From positions 124,001 to 188,000 of the forward strand of contig JAVJTC010000029.1 of NCBI GenBank assembly GCA_040219085.1: 64,000 bases of DNA. Reading direction: 5' to 3'. This document shows, one piece after another, positions 48,888 to 57,028 of this stretch. The notes under the pieces were generated by a model. It searched no databases. It had not been told where the DNA came from and was given only the letters and a program-made list of their open reading frames with translations. The translations under genes were made by a program, and so were the position numbers. Position 1 is the stretch's first letter. Each line of letters begins with the position of its first letter. Source of the stretch: Acidimicrobiales bacterium. Its GTDB lineage: Bacteria; Actinomycetota; Acidimicrobiia; Acidimicrobiales; JAVJTC01.

Positions 48888-50138
48888 GTGGGAATCGTCA
48901 CGACGCTGCGGTCGGTGCTCAAGTTCCGCCGCTATGACAGCGACCGCGTCAGACGCCATCTCGCCGTGGCCGCCGACGTCGAGGACGTCCGCGCGCTGGC
49001 ACGCCGCCACCTGCCGCGCGGCGTGTTCGACTACGTCGACGGTGCCTCGGAGGGCGAGGTGACGATGAACCGCAACCGGGCGGCCTACGCCAACGTCGAG
49101 TTCCGCCCGCGGGTACTGCGCGATGTGTCCGCCGTGGACATGACCACGACAGTGCTCGGGCGCACGACACCGATGCCGGTCGTGCTGGCCCCGACCGGGT
49201 TCACGCGGTCGGTGCACCCCGACGGTGAGCGCGCCGTCGCCCGGGCGGCCGCGGCAGCCGGGCTCCCGTACGCGATCTCGACGCTGGCGACCTGCTCGAT
49301 AGAAGACGTCGCGGCGGCGTCGGATGCGGTCCCCTGGGCCGGCGGGGAAATGAGACGCCTCTGGTTCCAGGTCTACATGTGGCGCGACCGTGGCCTGGTC
49401 GCATCGATGCTCGATCGGGCGGCGCTGTGTGGCTACGAGGCCATCGTCCTGACCGTGGACACCGCCGTCTCCGGGCACCGCGAACGTGACATCCGCCGCG
49501 GGTTCGACCTCCCCCCGCAGCTCGGACTCGACACGGTCATCGACGGCGCCCGCCACCCACGCTGGGCGTGGAGCTTCATGCGCGGCGGACCCATCGAGTT
49601 CGCGAACGTCGCGGGTGCAGAACTACCCGACAAGCCCCCGTCGATGTCCATCAACGAGTACGCCGGACGCCAGTTCGACGCGGGCGTCACCTGGGAGGCG
49701 GTGGAGTGGCTCCGATCGGTCTGGGACGGCCCCATCGTGATCAAGGGGATCCAGTCGGTCGCCGATGCCGTCATCGCCGCGGATGCCGGCATCGACGCCA
49801 TCGTGGTGTCCAACCACGGCGGCCGTCAGCTCGACTACTCGCCCGCCACCCTGGAGCTGCTCCCCCACGTCGTCGAAGCCGTCGACGGGCGCTGCGAGGT
49901 GATGGTCGACGGCGGCGTGCGACGGGGCTCCGACGTCGTCAAGGCGGTCTGCCTCGGCGCCTCAGCGGTTCTCGTGGGCCGGGCGCATCTCTACGGACTC
50001 GGCGCCGGTGGCGAGCGCGGCGTGACCCACGTCGTGGACCTTCTGCGATCCGGTATCGAGCGGAACATGGCACTGCTGGGCGTAACCTCTGTCGGCCAGC
50101 TCGGTCCCGACCACGTGGCGTGGCGAACCCGTCCGTGA
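48888..50138 (+). CDS. FMN-dependent alpha-hydroxy-acid oxidase/dehydrogenase (LldD2-like)
   Basis: TIM-barrel flavoenzyme of 416 residues. It has the family landmarks: FDYVDGASEGE, LAPTGFTRSVHPDGE, YAISTLATCSIEDV, WFQVYMWRDR, VIKGIQSVADA, the active-site SNHGGRQLD and VDGGVRRGSDVVKAV. It oxidises an L-2-hydroxy acid to the 2-oxo acid, passing electrons to oxygen or the respiratory chain. Length and motifs resemble mycobacterial LldD2. MftD of mycofactocin biosynthesis is a related possibility, but no mft genes surround it. GTG start, same operon as the amidohydrolase. Confidence 0.9.
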   Translation: MGIVTTLRSVLKFRRYDSDRVRRHLAVAADVEDVRALARRHLPRGVFDYVDGASEGEVTMNRNRAAYANVEFRPRVLRDVSAVDMTTTVLGRTTPMPVVLAPTGFTRSVHPDGERAVARAAAAAGLPYAISTLATCSIEDVAAASDAVPWAGGEMRRLWFQVYMWRDRGLVASMLDRAALCGYEAIVLTVDTAVSGHRERDIRRGFDLPPQLGLDTVIDGARHPRWAWSFMRGGPIEFANVAGAELPDKPPSMSINEYAGRQFDAGVTWEAVEWLRSVWDGPIVIKGIQSVADAVIAADAGIDAIVVSNHGGRQLDYSPATLELLPHVVEAVDGRCEVMVDGGVRRGSDVVKAVCLGASAVLVGRAHLYGLGAGGERGVTHVVDLLRSGIERNMALLGVTSVGQLGPDHVAWRTRP

Positions 50139-50175
50139 CCTCAGGCCCGCGGACCAGACAGAAAGACCCTGACTG

Positions 50176-50913
50176 ATGGAGTGGTGGGAGGCATTACTCC
50201 TGGTCGGCGGCGGGCTGGCCGCAGGGATCATCAACACGATGGCCGGCGGTGGGTCCTCGCTGACGGTGCCCCTGCTCGTTCTGGCCGGGGTCCCCGGCAA
50301 CGATGCCAACGGGTCCAACCGCGTCGGAATCCTCACCGCGAGCGGCGCAGCGGTCGCGTCGTTCCGCCGCCTCGGGATCGGTCGGGAACTGCGAACACTC
50401 GTACCCGTCCTCGTTCCCGTCGTCGTCGGCTCACTCTTCGGGTCACTGGCCATCAGCCGCCTCGCCGACGACACCTTCGAGACGGTCTTCGGCCTCATCA
50501 TGATCCCGCTGATCATCTTGTCCATCCGCAAGCCGAAACCGAAACTCGACGGCACGGAGTGGAGTGTCGCGCTCACGGTGGCCGTCTTCTTCGGCATCGG
50601 GATATACGGCGGCGCCATCCAGGCCGGCGTGGGCCTCGTCCTCCTCGCGGCACTGACGAGGGCGGGCTTCGACCTCGTCACCGCCAACTCGGTCAAGGTG
50701 CTCGTGAACCTCGTCGTCACGGCGATCGCGCTGCCCGTCTTCATCGTCCAGGGGCACGTACAGTGGGCACCGGCGCTCCTGCTCGCCGTCGGCTTCACAG
50801 CGGGTGGCTGGACCGGGGCGCACTTCACCGTCAAGGGCGGCGAGAAGTGGGTGCGCGCCCTCATGATCGCCGCGTCGCTGGCACTCGCGCTGAGCCTGCT
50901 CGGCGTGTACTGA
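50176..50913 (+). CDS. TauE/SafE-family membrane exporter
   Basis: Integral membrane protein of 245 residues with about eight hydrophobic helices. The TauE/SafE pattern is visible in LAAGIINTMAGGGSSLTVPLLVLAGVPGNDANGSNRVG, repeated in weaker form in the second half (ANSVKVLVNLVVTAIALPVF). Members export or move sulfite, sulfoacetate or other small organic anions. It follows the hydroxyacid oxidase by 37 bases and could export an anionic end product, sulfite being a possibility if the pathway substrate contains sulfur. Confidence 0.88.
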   Translation: MEWWEALLLVGGGLAAGIINTMAGGGSSLTVPLLVLAGVPGNDANGSNRVGILTASGAAVASFRRLGIGRELRTLVPVLVPVVVGSLFGSLAISRLADDTFETVFGLIMIPLIILSIRKPKPKLDGTEWSVALTVAVFFGIGIYGGAIQAGVGLVLLAALTRAGFDLVTANSVKVLVNLVVTAIALPVFIVQGHVQWAPALLLAVGFTAGGWTGAHFTVKGGEKWVRALMIAASLALALSLLGVY

Positions 50914-50920
50914 GATCGTC

Positions 50921-50956
50921 GACGGCAGCGACGGCAGCGACGGCAGCGACGGCACC
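50921..50956 (+). repeat. Nine-base tandem repeat directly before a start codon
   Basis: Four copies of GACGGCAGC (last copy GACGGCACC) fill 50921-50956 and end at the ATG of the acetyltransferase gene. No ribosome-binding site is seen within them. Confidence 0.9.
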
Positions 50957-51811
50957 ATGATCATCCGGTCGATGACCCGGCCTGAGCTCGACGTCCTCGT
51001 CGAGTGGGCCGCGGCCGAAGGCTGGAACCCGGGCCTCGGCGACGCCGACGTCTTCTGGGACACCGACCCGGCGGGTTTCATCGCGGCGGAACTCGACGGC
51101 GAGATGATCGGCGGCGGCTCGATCGTGAGCTACGGCGGCCGCTTCGGCTTCATGGGCTTCTTCATCATCCACCCGGATCACCGCGGGGCAGGCCTCGGCC
51201 GCGAGCTCTGGAGTGCACGCCGGCAACTCCTCCTGGACCGACTGGACCCGGGCGCGCCGATCGGGATGGACGGGGTGTTCGCCATGCAGTCCTTCTACGA
51301 GGAGGGAGGGTTCCGACTCCTGCACCGCGACATCCGCTACGAGGGTCCCGCGCCGACCGGTGGTGGCCGTCGCGCAGCCATCGGCCTGGTCGATGCCGCA
51401 GAAGTCGACTTCGCCGATCTCGACGCCTACGACCGTCGCCACTTTCCCGCCCCGCGCCCGCGGTTCCTCGAGCGTTGGATCTCCCAACCCGGCGGGAACG
51501 CCGTGGCGGCGCTGACGGGCGGCCGCATCGCCGGATACGGCGTGGCACGGCCGTGTCGGGTGGGCCACAAGATCGGCCCCTTGTTCGCGGACGATGCCGA
51601 GATCGCCGCAGACCTCTTCTACTCGCTGTGCGGTCGCCTCGACGGTGGCAGGGTCCAGATCGATGTGCCCGAATGCAACCCCGCCGGGTCGGCCCTCGTG
51701 CAGCGCCACGGCTTCACCGAGGTCTTCGGGTGCGCCCGGATGGTGCTCGGTCCGACACCGGAGCTGCCACGAGGCGAGATCTTCGCCGTCACGACCTTCG
51801 AACTCGGCTGA
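50957..51811 (+). CDS. GNAT-family N-acetyltransferase
   Basis: Acetyltransferase-fold protein of 284 residues with an N-terminal GNAT domain: [25 protein letters not shown] at the start and the acetyl-CoA motif [18 protein letters not shown] at about 72-90. The C-terminal half ([27 protein letters not shown], then [19 protein letters not shown]) is the second domain common to this GNAT subgroup. Acceptor substrate unknown. It lies directly after a repeat tract and has no obvious operon role. Confidence 0.85.
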   Translation: MIIRSMTRPELDVLVEWAAAEGWNPGLGDADVFWDTDPAGFIAAELDGEMIGGGSIVSYGGRFGFMGFFIIHPDHRGAGLGRELWSARRQLLLDRLDPGAPIGMDGVFAMQSFYEEGGFRLLHRDIRYEGPAPTGGGRRAAIGLVDAAEVDFADLDAYDRRHFPAPRPRFLERWISQPGGNAVAALTGGRIAGYGVARPCRVGHKIGPLFADDAEIAADLFYSLCGRLDGGRVQIDVPECNPAGSALVQRHGFTEVFGCARMVLGPTPELPRGEIFAVTTFELG

Positions 51812-51821
51812 ACCGTTCAGG

Positions 51822-54332
51822 TCAGCGCTCGTCCTTTTCGGTCGGGGCAGGCACCCACAGACCTGTGTCGAGATCGTCGGTCGCGTCGGCCGGATCGAGT
51901 TCGCGCACGAGTCGCAGCGCCTCATCGGCCCGGGAACGGGCATCGAGGTAGGCCCGGTGCGCGCTCGTCGCCGCATCCGTGGCCTCCATCAGGCGGTCAT
52001 CGGGGGCGTGGCCGTTCGCCTCGTAGTCCATACGGAGCATCTCGGCCTCCACCATCCGCGCGCTCGCCGTGCGGTCGAGTTCCGTCGCCCGCTCGGCCGT
52101 CTCCGCCGCGCGGTCCCGCGCCTCCGCCAGAGCGGCCACCCCGCCCTCGTCGGGCTGGATGTCGAGTTCCACCTGGTCCGCGGCGTGCGCGAAGACCGCC
52201 AGGTCCAGCTGCGGGACAAGGTCGTCGAGGCCCACGTCGCCGGGGCCGAGCGCGGCGCCGCGGCGCAGGCGTAGGGGAGCGAAGACGAGGTCCGCGTCGG
52301 CCATGGCCTCCACGAAACCGACCGCCCCGTCGGCGTCCACGACACGGGCGGGGATTCGCGCGTCGTCGACGAGACGTCGCACGTGGTCCGTCTCGACGTT
52401 GCGCACGCGGACCTCGATGACAGCGTCGCCCCAGACCGGACCCCGCGTGCACATCCACGCCAGCAGGGTCAGCAGCTGCCCGGTGCGATCGTCGGACCAC
52501 CACACGGCGATGACGGGCTCCTCCCGCCGGGCGGACCCGGAGCGTTCCCACCCGCGGGAGTTGGCGTGCAGAACCGCCGTGTTGCAGCCGAAACGCACCG
52601 CACTCTGCAGCATCGCCGGGAAGTCGTGTCCGTCCATCCGGTCAGTGCGGGCATCGTCGTACCACCCGAACAGCGCGATGTTGGGTATGAGCACTCCGAG
52701 GCCGTGCGCCTGGAGCATCGCGGTGACCCCGGCCTCGCGATCGTTGGCCAGCAGCACCCTGCCATGGACGGGGAGCCCGGCGCCGGCGAGCTCACGTTGG
52801 AACTCGAGCTCCACGCGGGTGGCGTGTTTGCGGGCCACGGGACCCCGTCCGGCGACGATGCGGGCCGCGGTGGTGAAGCCGGCGCCGCCGTCCAGCCAGG
52901 CGGCGACATTGATCAGCTGCATGCGCCGGCGGGGATCCCGGGGCACGAACACAACCGTGAATGGGCGCCACTCGCGGTCGGCGTGGCGGTCCGAGCCGAG
53001 GGCCAAGAGGTGTGACCGGACCTGGGACAGGTGCACACCGCGCGAGCTGTCGGTCCAGCGGGCCTGATCCACCGAGGTGCGCAGATAGCGATAGAGGCCG
53101 AAGAGGGCGAGCCCCGCCACGACACCGGCGATCGGGTCGATTGCAACGATCGCGCCGAGACACGCCGACGCCCCGAGCAGGCTCAGCCGCCAGTCGAAGA
53201 AACGGAAGGTCGGACGGAACGAGGTGTTGGCCGCCCGGGCTTCGGTGTAGGTGGCGAAGTTGATCATCCCGTAGGAGGCGAGGAAGAACATCGAGATGAT
53301 CGGCGCGATGACGTCCAGATCGCCGGCGGCGACGGTACCGAGCGCGATCACCGCAGTGAGCACCACGGCCCGGCGCGGGTTGTCGTCGGCGCCGGCCCCC
53401 ACGGCGAACGGGCGGAGCGGCCCGATCAGGCGGTCACGCGCGAGGCGCTGGAGGGTCCTGGGGGCACCGAGCATCGAGGCGATCGCCGACGAGAGCGTGG
53501 CGGCGATGACCCCGACGTCGATCACGACGGGGCTCACGGAGAGCTCGCGCATGATCGAGGTGTCATCCTGCAACGCCGTGAGGGGTACGGCCATCGCCAG
53601 GGTGATGATGACCGCCAGATACACGACGGTGGACACCCCGATTGCCCCGAAGGTGCCGACGGTGATGCTGCGACTCGGGGTCTTCAGGTCACCGGACATC
53701 GCCACGCCCTGGGTGAAGCCCGTGATGGCCGGGAAGAACAGGGCGAAGGCCACCCAGAAGGCGTCGCCATCGCTGGGCCGCCCGAAGTTGTCGCTCAACA
53801 GGCCCGGGTCGAGGTCCGGGACGACCCCCGCGAAGTACCCGACGATCGCGGCGACGAGCAGGACCATCACGACGTACTGGAGCCGGGTCGCGATGTCGGC
53901 GCCCAGCCAGGCGAGCCCGAGGAGCGCGACGACGAGTCCCGCTGCCACGAGTCGGGCCTCAACGTCGACGATCCCGGCCACGGCCTCGCCGAACCCGATC
54001 GCATAGAAGGCCACCGACACGGCGATCGACAGGTACAGGACGAGCCCGATGGCCCCGCCGAACGCCGGCCCGAGAGTCCGCGAGATCAGGAAGTAGATCC
54101 CCCCGACGCCGACCCGCAGGTTCGTCGCGATCGCGGCGAGCGACATCGTCGTGAGGATCGAGACCGACGTGGCCAGGACCAGGATGAGCAGCATCTGGCC
54201 CAGCCCCACGTTCCCGGTGACGAAGCCGAGTCGCAGGAACAGGACGAGCCCGAGGATCGTGAGAAGCGAGGGGGTGAAGACACCACCGAAGGTGCCGAGC
54301 TTCCTCGCCTCGTCAGCTGCGGGGTCGGTCAT
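51822..54332 (-). CDS. SLC12-like cation-chloride cotransporter family protein (APC superfamily)
   Basis: Large transporter of 836 residues. The N-terminal 420 residues form about 12 membrane helices. GTFGGVFTPSLLTILGLVLFLRLG and FALFFPAITGFTQGVAMSGDLKTPSRSI are close to the conserved first and sixth helix regions of SLC12 transporters. The next 300 residues form a soluble alpha/beta domain (TVVFVPRDPRRRMQLINVAAWLDGG and PVIAVWWSDDRTGQLLTLLAWM) as in the cytoplasmic part of those proteins. The last 120 residues are a charged coiled-coil-like tail (LAEARDRAAETAERATELDRT). It may carry amino acids or ions; K/Cl cotransport is an inference from the family. Monocistronic. Confidence 0.85.
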   Translation of the reverse strand: MTDPAADEARKLGTFGGVFTPSLLTILGLVLFLRLGFVTGNVGLGQMLLILVLATSVSILTTMSLAAIATNLRVGVGGIYFLISRTLGPAFGGAIGLVLYLSIAVSVAFYAIGFGEAVAGIVDVEARLVAAGLVVALLGLAWLGADIATRLQYVVMVLLVAAIVGYFAGVVPDLDPGLLSDNFGRPSDGDAFWVAFALFFPAITGFTQGVAMSGDLKTPSRSITVGTFGAIGVSTVVYLAVIITLAMAVPLTALQDDTSIMRELSVSPVVIDVGVIAATLSSAIASMLGAPRTLQRLARDRLIGPLRPFAVGAGADDNPRRAVVLTAVIALGTVAAGDLDVIAPIISMFFLASYGMINFATYTEARAANTSFRPTFRFFDWRLSLLGASACLGAIVAIDPIAGVVAGLALFGLYRYLRTSVDQARWTDSSRGVHLSQVRSHLLALGSDRHADREWRPFTVVFVPRDPRRRMQLINVAAWLDGGAGFTTAARIVAGRGPVARKHATRVELEFQRELAGAGLPVHGRVLLANDREAGVTAMLQAHGLGVLIPNIALFGWYDDARTDRMDGHDFPAMLQSAVRFGCNTAVLHANSRGWERSGSARREEPVIAVWWSDDRTGQLLTLLAWMCTRGPVWGDAVIEVRVRNVETDHVRRLVDDARIPARVVDADGAVGFVEAMADADLVFAPLRLRRGAALGPGDVGLDDLVPQLDLAVFAHAADQVELDIQPDEGGVAALAEARDRAAETAERATELDRTASARMVEAEMLRMDYEANGHAPDDRLMEATDAATSAHRAYLDARSRADEALRLVRELDPADATDDLDTGLWVPAPTEKDER

Positions 54333-54439
54333 CGCCGCCCATCATCGCCCGTGCGCCGGCGTGGGGCACGGCGTGGATGGATTTCGCCGATCCGTTCGTG
54401 CTCGCAGGCGGGTGATCATCTCCCCCGCCCCCACGATCG

Positions 54440-55945
54440 TCAGGAACCGTCTCCCGGTCCCACCTGCAAGCTGACCGACTTCAGCGCCGTGTAGGCATCG
54501 ATCCCCACGGCGGCGAAACCGCTCGACTTGCGCGGCTGGCCCCGACCGCCGTTCATGTCCGGGGAGAAGTGGAGGTTGATGTTGACCTCGCCGGCATCGA
54601 GGCGCCGCGTCATCCGGAAGGCGCGCTCGATGTCGCGGGTGAAGACCGTGGCGTTGAGGCCGTACCGCGTGCCGTTGGCCACCGCAACGGCATCGTCCTC
54701 GTCGGAGAAGGGAAGTGCCGCGAGCACCGGCCCGAAGACCTCGTTCTGTTCCAGTTCGCAACCGCGGGTCACGCCGGACAGGACCGTCGGGGCGACGAAG
54801 GTCGAGGGCAGGCCGTCGGGGACCGACGGCGAACCGACGATCTCCGCACCGTCGTCACCGACGGCCCGCTCGACGAAGCCCCGGACCCGCTCGGCATGGG
54901 CCTGATCGATGAGAGGGCCGATGAAGGTCGACTCGGCCAGGGCATCACCGATGGGCAGCGTTGCCGACGCCGCGGCGACACCGGCGACGACGTCGTCGAA
55001 GACGGACTCCTCGATCAGGAGGCGACTTCCCGAGACGCACACCTCGCCCATGTTCACGAAGGCCGCCATCATGGCCCAGCCGACGGCCTGCTCCAGGTCC
55101 GCGTCGGCGAAGACCACCACCGGTGCCTTTCCACCCAGTTCCAGATGGACCGGCGTGAGATTGGCCGACGCCGCCGCCATGACCCGTCGGCCGGTCTCGG
55201 GGGACCCGGTGAGGCTGACGAGGTCCACGCGGGGATCGCCGACGAGTCGCTCACCCACGTCGCCGGCACCCAAAACGATGTTCAGCACCCCCGGCGGGAG
55301 GCCGCAGTCCTCCAGGATGGCCGCCAACTCGAGCAGGGTGATCACCGCCTTCTCACTCGGCTTGGCGACGATCGAACACCCCGCGGCGAGTGCGACGGCG
55401 ATGCGCTGGCTACCGGTCAGCAGCGGCCCGTTCCAGGGCAGCAACTCCGCCACCACGCCGACCGGCTCACGCATGCGCATCGTCAACATGTCGGGTCCGC
55501 CGCCGGGCAGAAGCTCGGGGGGGAACGCGCCCTGACGCACGTCGCCGTGCAGATCGCGCGCTGCGCCGGCGGCATGGGAGAACGCTGTCGCCGCCTCGTA
55601 GAGGTCGAAGACCACCGCGCCGTGAAGTCCCTTGCCCGTGTCGAGCGACTCGAGGGCCGCGAGGCGGGGCGTCTCGGCGTGGATACGGGCGGCGACCGAG
55701 TCGAGCACCTCGGCGCGCCGCGACGGCGGCCGGCGGCTCCACACGCCCGAGTCGAAGCTGGTCCGTGCGGCGCCCACCGCGGCGTCGACCTCCGCTTCCG
55801 TCGCCGAGGCGAAGGATCCGATCACCTCCAGGGTCGACGGGTCGACGATGTCGACGAGGCTCCCGTCGGCCCGTTCGACGCCTCCGATCCGTTGCGGGTA
55901 CGGATCGGTGCGGAGCCACGACGGATCGATACGTGTCACAGTCAT
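54440..55945 (-). CDS. Aldehyde dehydrogenase (NAD(P)-dependent)
   Basis: ALDH-superfamily enzyme of 501 residues. Asn172 (LPWNGP), Lys195/199 (AKPSEKA), Glu269 (LELGGKAP) and the nucleophile Cys303 (GEVCVSGSR) are all present, and EVFGPVLAALPF and the C-terminal F/G motif close the fold. It oxidises an aldehyde to the acid. It is divergent from the aldolase/alcohol dehydrogenase/kinase operon, so it may use the aldehyde produced there. ATG 55945 is preceded by TGAGGA; the longer frame to 56023 lacks support. Confidence 0.92.
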   Translation of the reverse strand: MTVTRIDPSWLRTDPYPQRIGGVERADGSLVDIVDPSTLEVIGSFASATEAEVDAAVGAARTSFDSGVWSRRPPSRRAEVLDSVAARIHAETPRLAALESLDTGKGLHGAVVFDLYEAATAFSHAAGAARDLHGDVRQGAFPPELLPGGGPDMLTMRMREPVGVVAELLPWNGPLLTGSQRIAVALAAGCSIVAKPSEKAVITLLELAAILEDCGLPPGVLNIVLGAGDVGERLVGDPRVDLVSLTGSPETGRRVMAAASANLTPVHLELGGKAPVVVFADADLEQAVGWAMMAAFVNMGEVCVSGSRLLIEESVFDDVVAGVAAASATLPIGDALAESTFIGPLIDQAHAERVRGFVERAVGDDGAEIVGSPSVPDGLPSTFVAPTVLSGVTRGCELEQNEVFGPVLAALPFSDEDDAVAVANGTRYGLNATVFTRDIERAFRMTRRLDAGEVNINLHFSPDMNGGRGQPRKSSGFAAVGIDAYTALKSVSLQVGPGDGS

Positions 55946-56050
55946 TTCCTCAGGTAGGTACCGGGCACGGGCCTGACGATAACGCATCCCCGTGGCCTCC
56001 CAGGTCGTCGGCCGCGGTCTCACGTGCCCCGGGAATTCCGGGCGGCGCCG

Positions 56051-56082
56051 TGGTCAGACCAGAGCCGACCGGGCGGTATAGT
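56051..56082 (+). promoter_or_regulatory. Promoter of the aldolase operon with TGGT-nnn-ACCA box
   Basis: TATAGT (56077-56082) is the best -10 box in the window. A palindrome TGGT-CAG-ACCA (56051-56061) covers the -35 position. The same 11 bases occur on the minus strand in the operator at 62310-62330. Confidence 0.55.
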
Positions 56083-56211
56083 CGGGGCCCTACGGCGCCT
56101 GGTTGCCGCGTCTGGAGGACCCCCCGGGGGACTCCCGCAACCATGTCTGCCCGGATCCGGCCTGCGCCGGGGGACAGACCTCCACCAGTCCCCGACCTCA
56201 GTGAGGATCCG
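56083..56211 (+). promoter_or_regulatory. Structured 5' leader of the aldolase operon
   Basis: Predicted transcription start near 56089 leaves a leader of about 123 bases. GGTTGC (56101-56106) pairs with GCAACC (56137-56142) around a CCCCCGGGGG stem (56121-56130). GTCTG/CCGG (56145-56154) pairs with CCGG/CAGAC (56167-56179). GGAGG at 56114-56118 could alternatively pair with CCTCC at 56179-56183. No known riboswitch class recognised. Confidence 0.4.
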
Positions 56212-56979
56212 ATGTTCGACAGTTCCACCGGTGCCGGCAAACTCCGTCGCGGCCGACGACTCCTCGGCGAAGACGGCCGTACCGTCCTCGTGGCCGTGGA
56301 TCATGCCGCCTACATGGGCGAGGGACCCACCGCCGAGGCGATCGCCGCCATTGCAGCGGGCGCACCCGACGGCCTTCTCGCCCCGCTCCACATCGCCCGC
56401 TCGACAGCAGCGGACTTCGCCCACTCGGGTCTGATCCTGAGGATCGACGGCGGCATCTCCGATCTCGGCGACCCGGCCGCCGAGGACCTCAGCGCACTGA
56501 TGTACCAGGCCGAACTGGCCGCGACGCTCGGCGCCGATGCCGTGGTGATCCTGGTCTTCCCGGGAACGCCCGACGAGCACCGCTCCCTCACGCGTCTCGG
56601 CGCGCTGTGTGACCAGTGTGAGCGGCTCGGTCTCGTCGTCATGGCCGAGGCCATCCCCGGTGGCTGGGGTCAGAGCGTCGAATGGTCCTTCGAGAACGTG
56701 GCGAAGGCCTCTCGCCTGTGCGTGGAACTCGGCGCCGACATGATCAAGACGCTCTGCCCCGGCCCCGCGGCGGACTTCGCACAGGTCGTCGAGGCGACGC
56801 CGGCCCCGGTGGTCGCGCTCGGCGGACCGCGCTCGGATTCCGAGGACGACCTCATCGACCACGTCGAGGGCCTCATCGGTGCCGGCGCGGCGGGAATCGC
56901 CTTCGGCCGCAACGTGTGGGGTTCGCCCGACCCGACGGCCCTCATCGGCCGGCTCAAGCAGGCGGTGCACGGCTCGTGA
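56212..56979 (+). CDS. DhnA-type class I aldolase family protein (LsrF-like)
   Basis: TIM-barrel aldolase of 255 residues. AVDHAAYMGEG (about 28-38) and the Schiff-base Lys179 in GADMIKTLCPG, followed by VVALGGPRSDSEDDL and GAAGIAFGRNVWG, match the DhnA family (archaeal-type fructose-bisphosphate aldolase, LsrF, 2-amino-3,7-dideoxy-heptulosonate synthase). Operon partners are a zinc alcohol dehydrogenase and a FGGY kinase, so cleavage of a phosphorylated ketose is likely. An autoinducer-2-like LsrF role with the kinase as LsrK analogue is a weaker option. GAGGA precedes the ATG. Confidence 0.87.
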   Translation: MFDSSTGAGKLRRGRRLLGEDGRTVLVAVDHAAYMGEGPTAEAIAAIAAGAPDGLLAPLHIARSTAADFAHSGLILRIDGGISDLGDPAAEDLSALMYQAELAATLGADAVVILVFPGTPDEHRSLTRLGALCDQCERLGLVVMAEAIPGGWGQSVEWSFENVAKASRLCVELGADMIKTLCPGPAADFAQVVEATPAPVVALGGPRSDSEDDLIDHVEGLIGAGAAGIAFGRNVWGSPDPTALIGRLKQAVHGS

Positions 56980-57028
56980 CCACCCGATCGACCGCCCGGA
57001 GCGGATCCGTCCACACAGGGAGCAACCG

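Noticed and set aside
48888-50138. MftD, the mycofactocin maturation enzyme
   Set aside because: It is in the same FMN family, but length and motifs resemble LldD2, and none of mftA, mftB, mftC, mftE or mftF is nearby.
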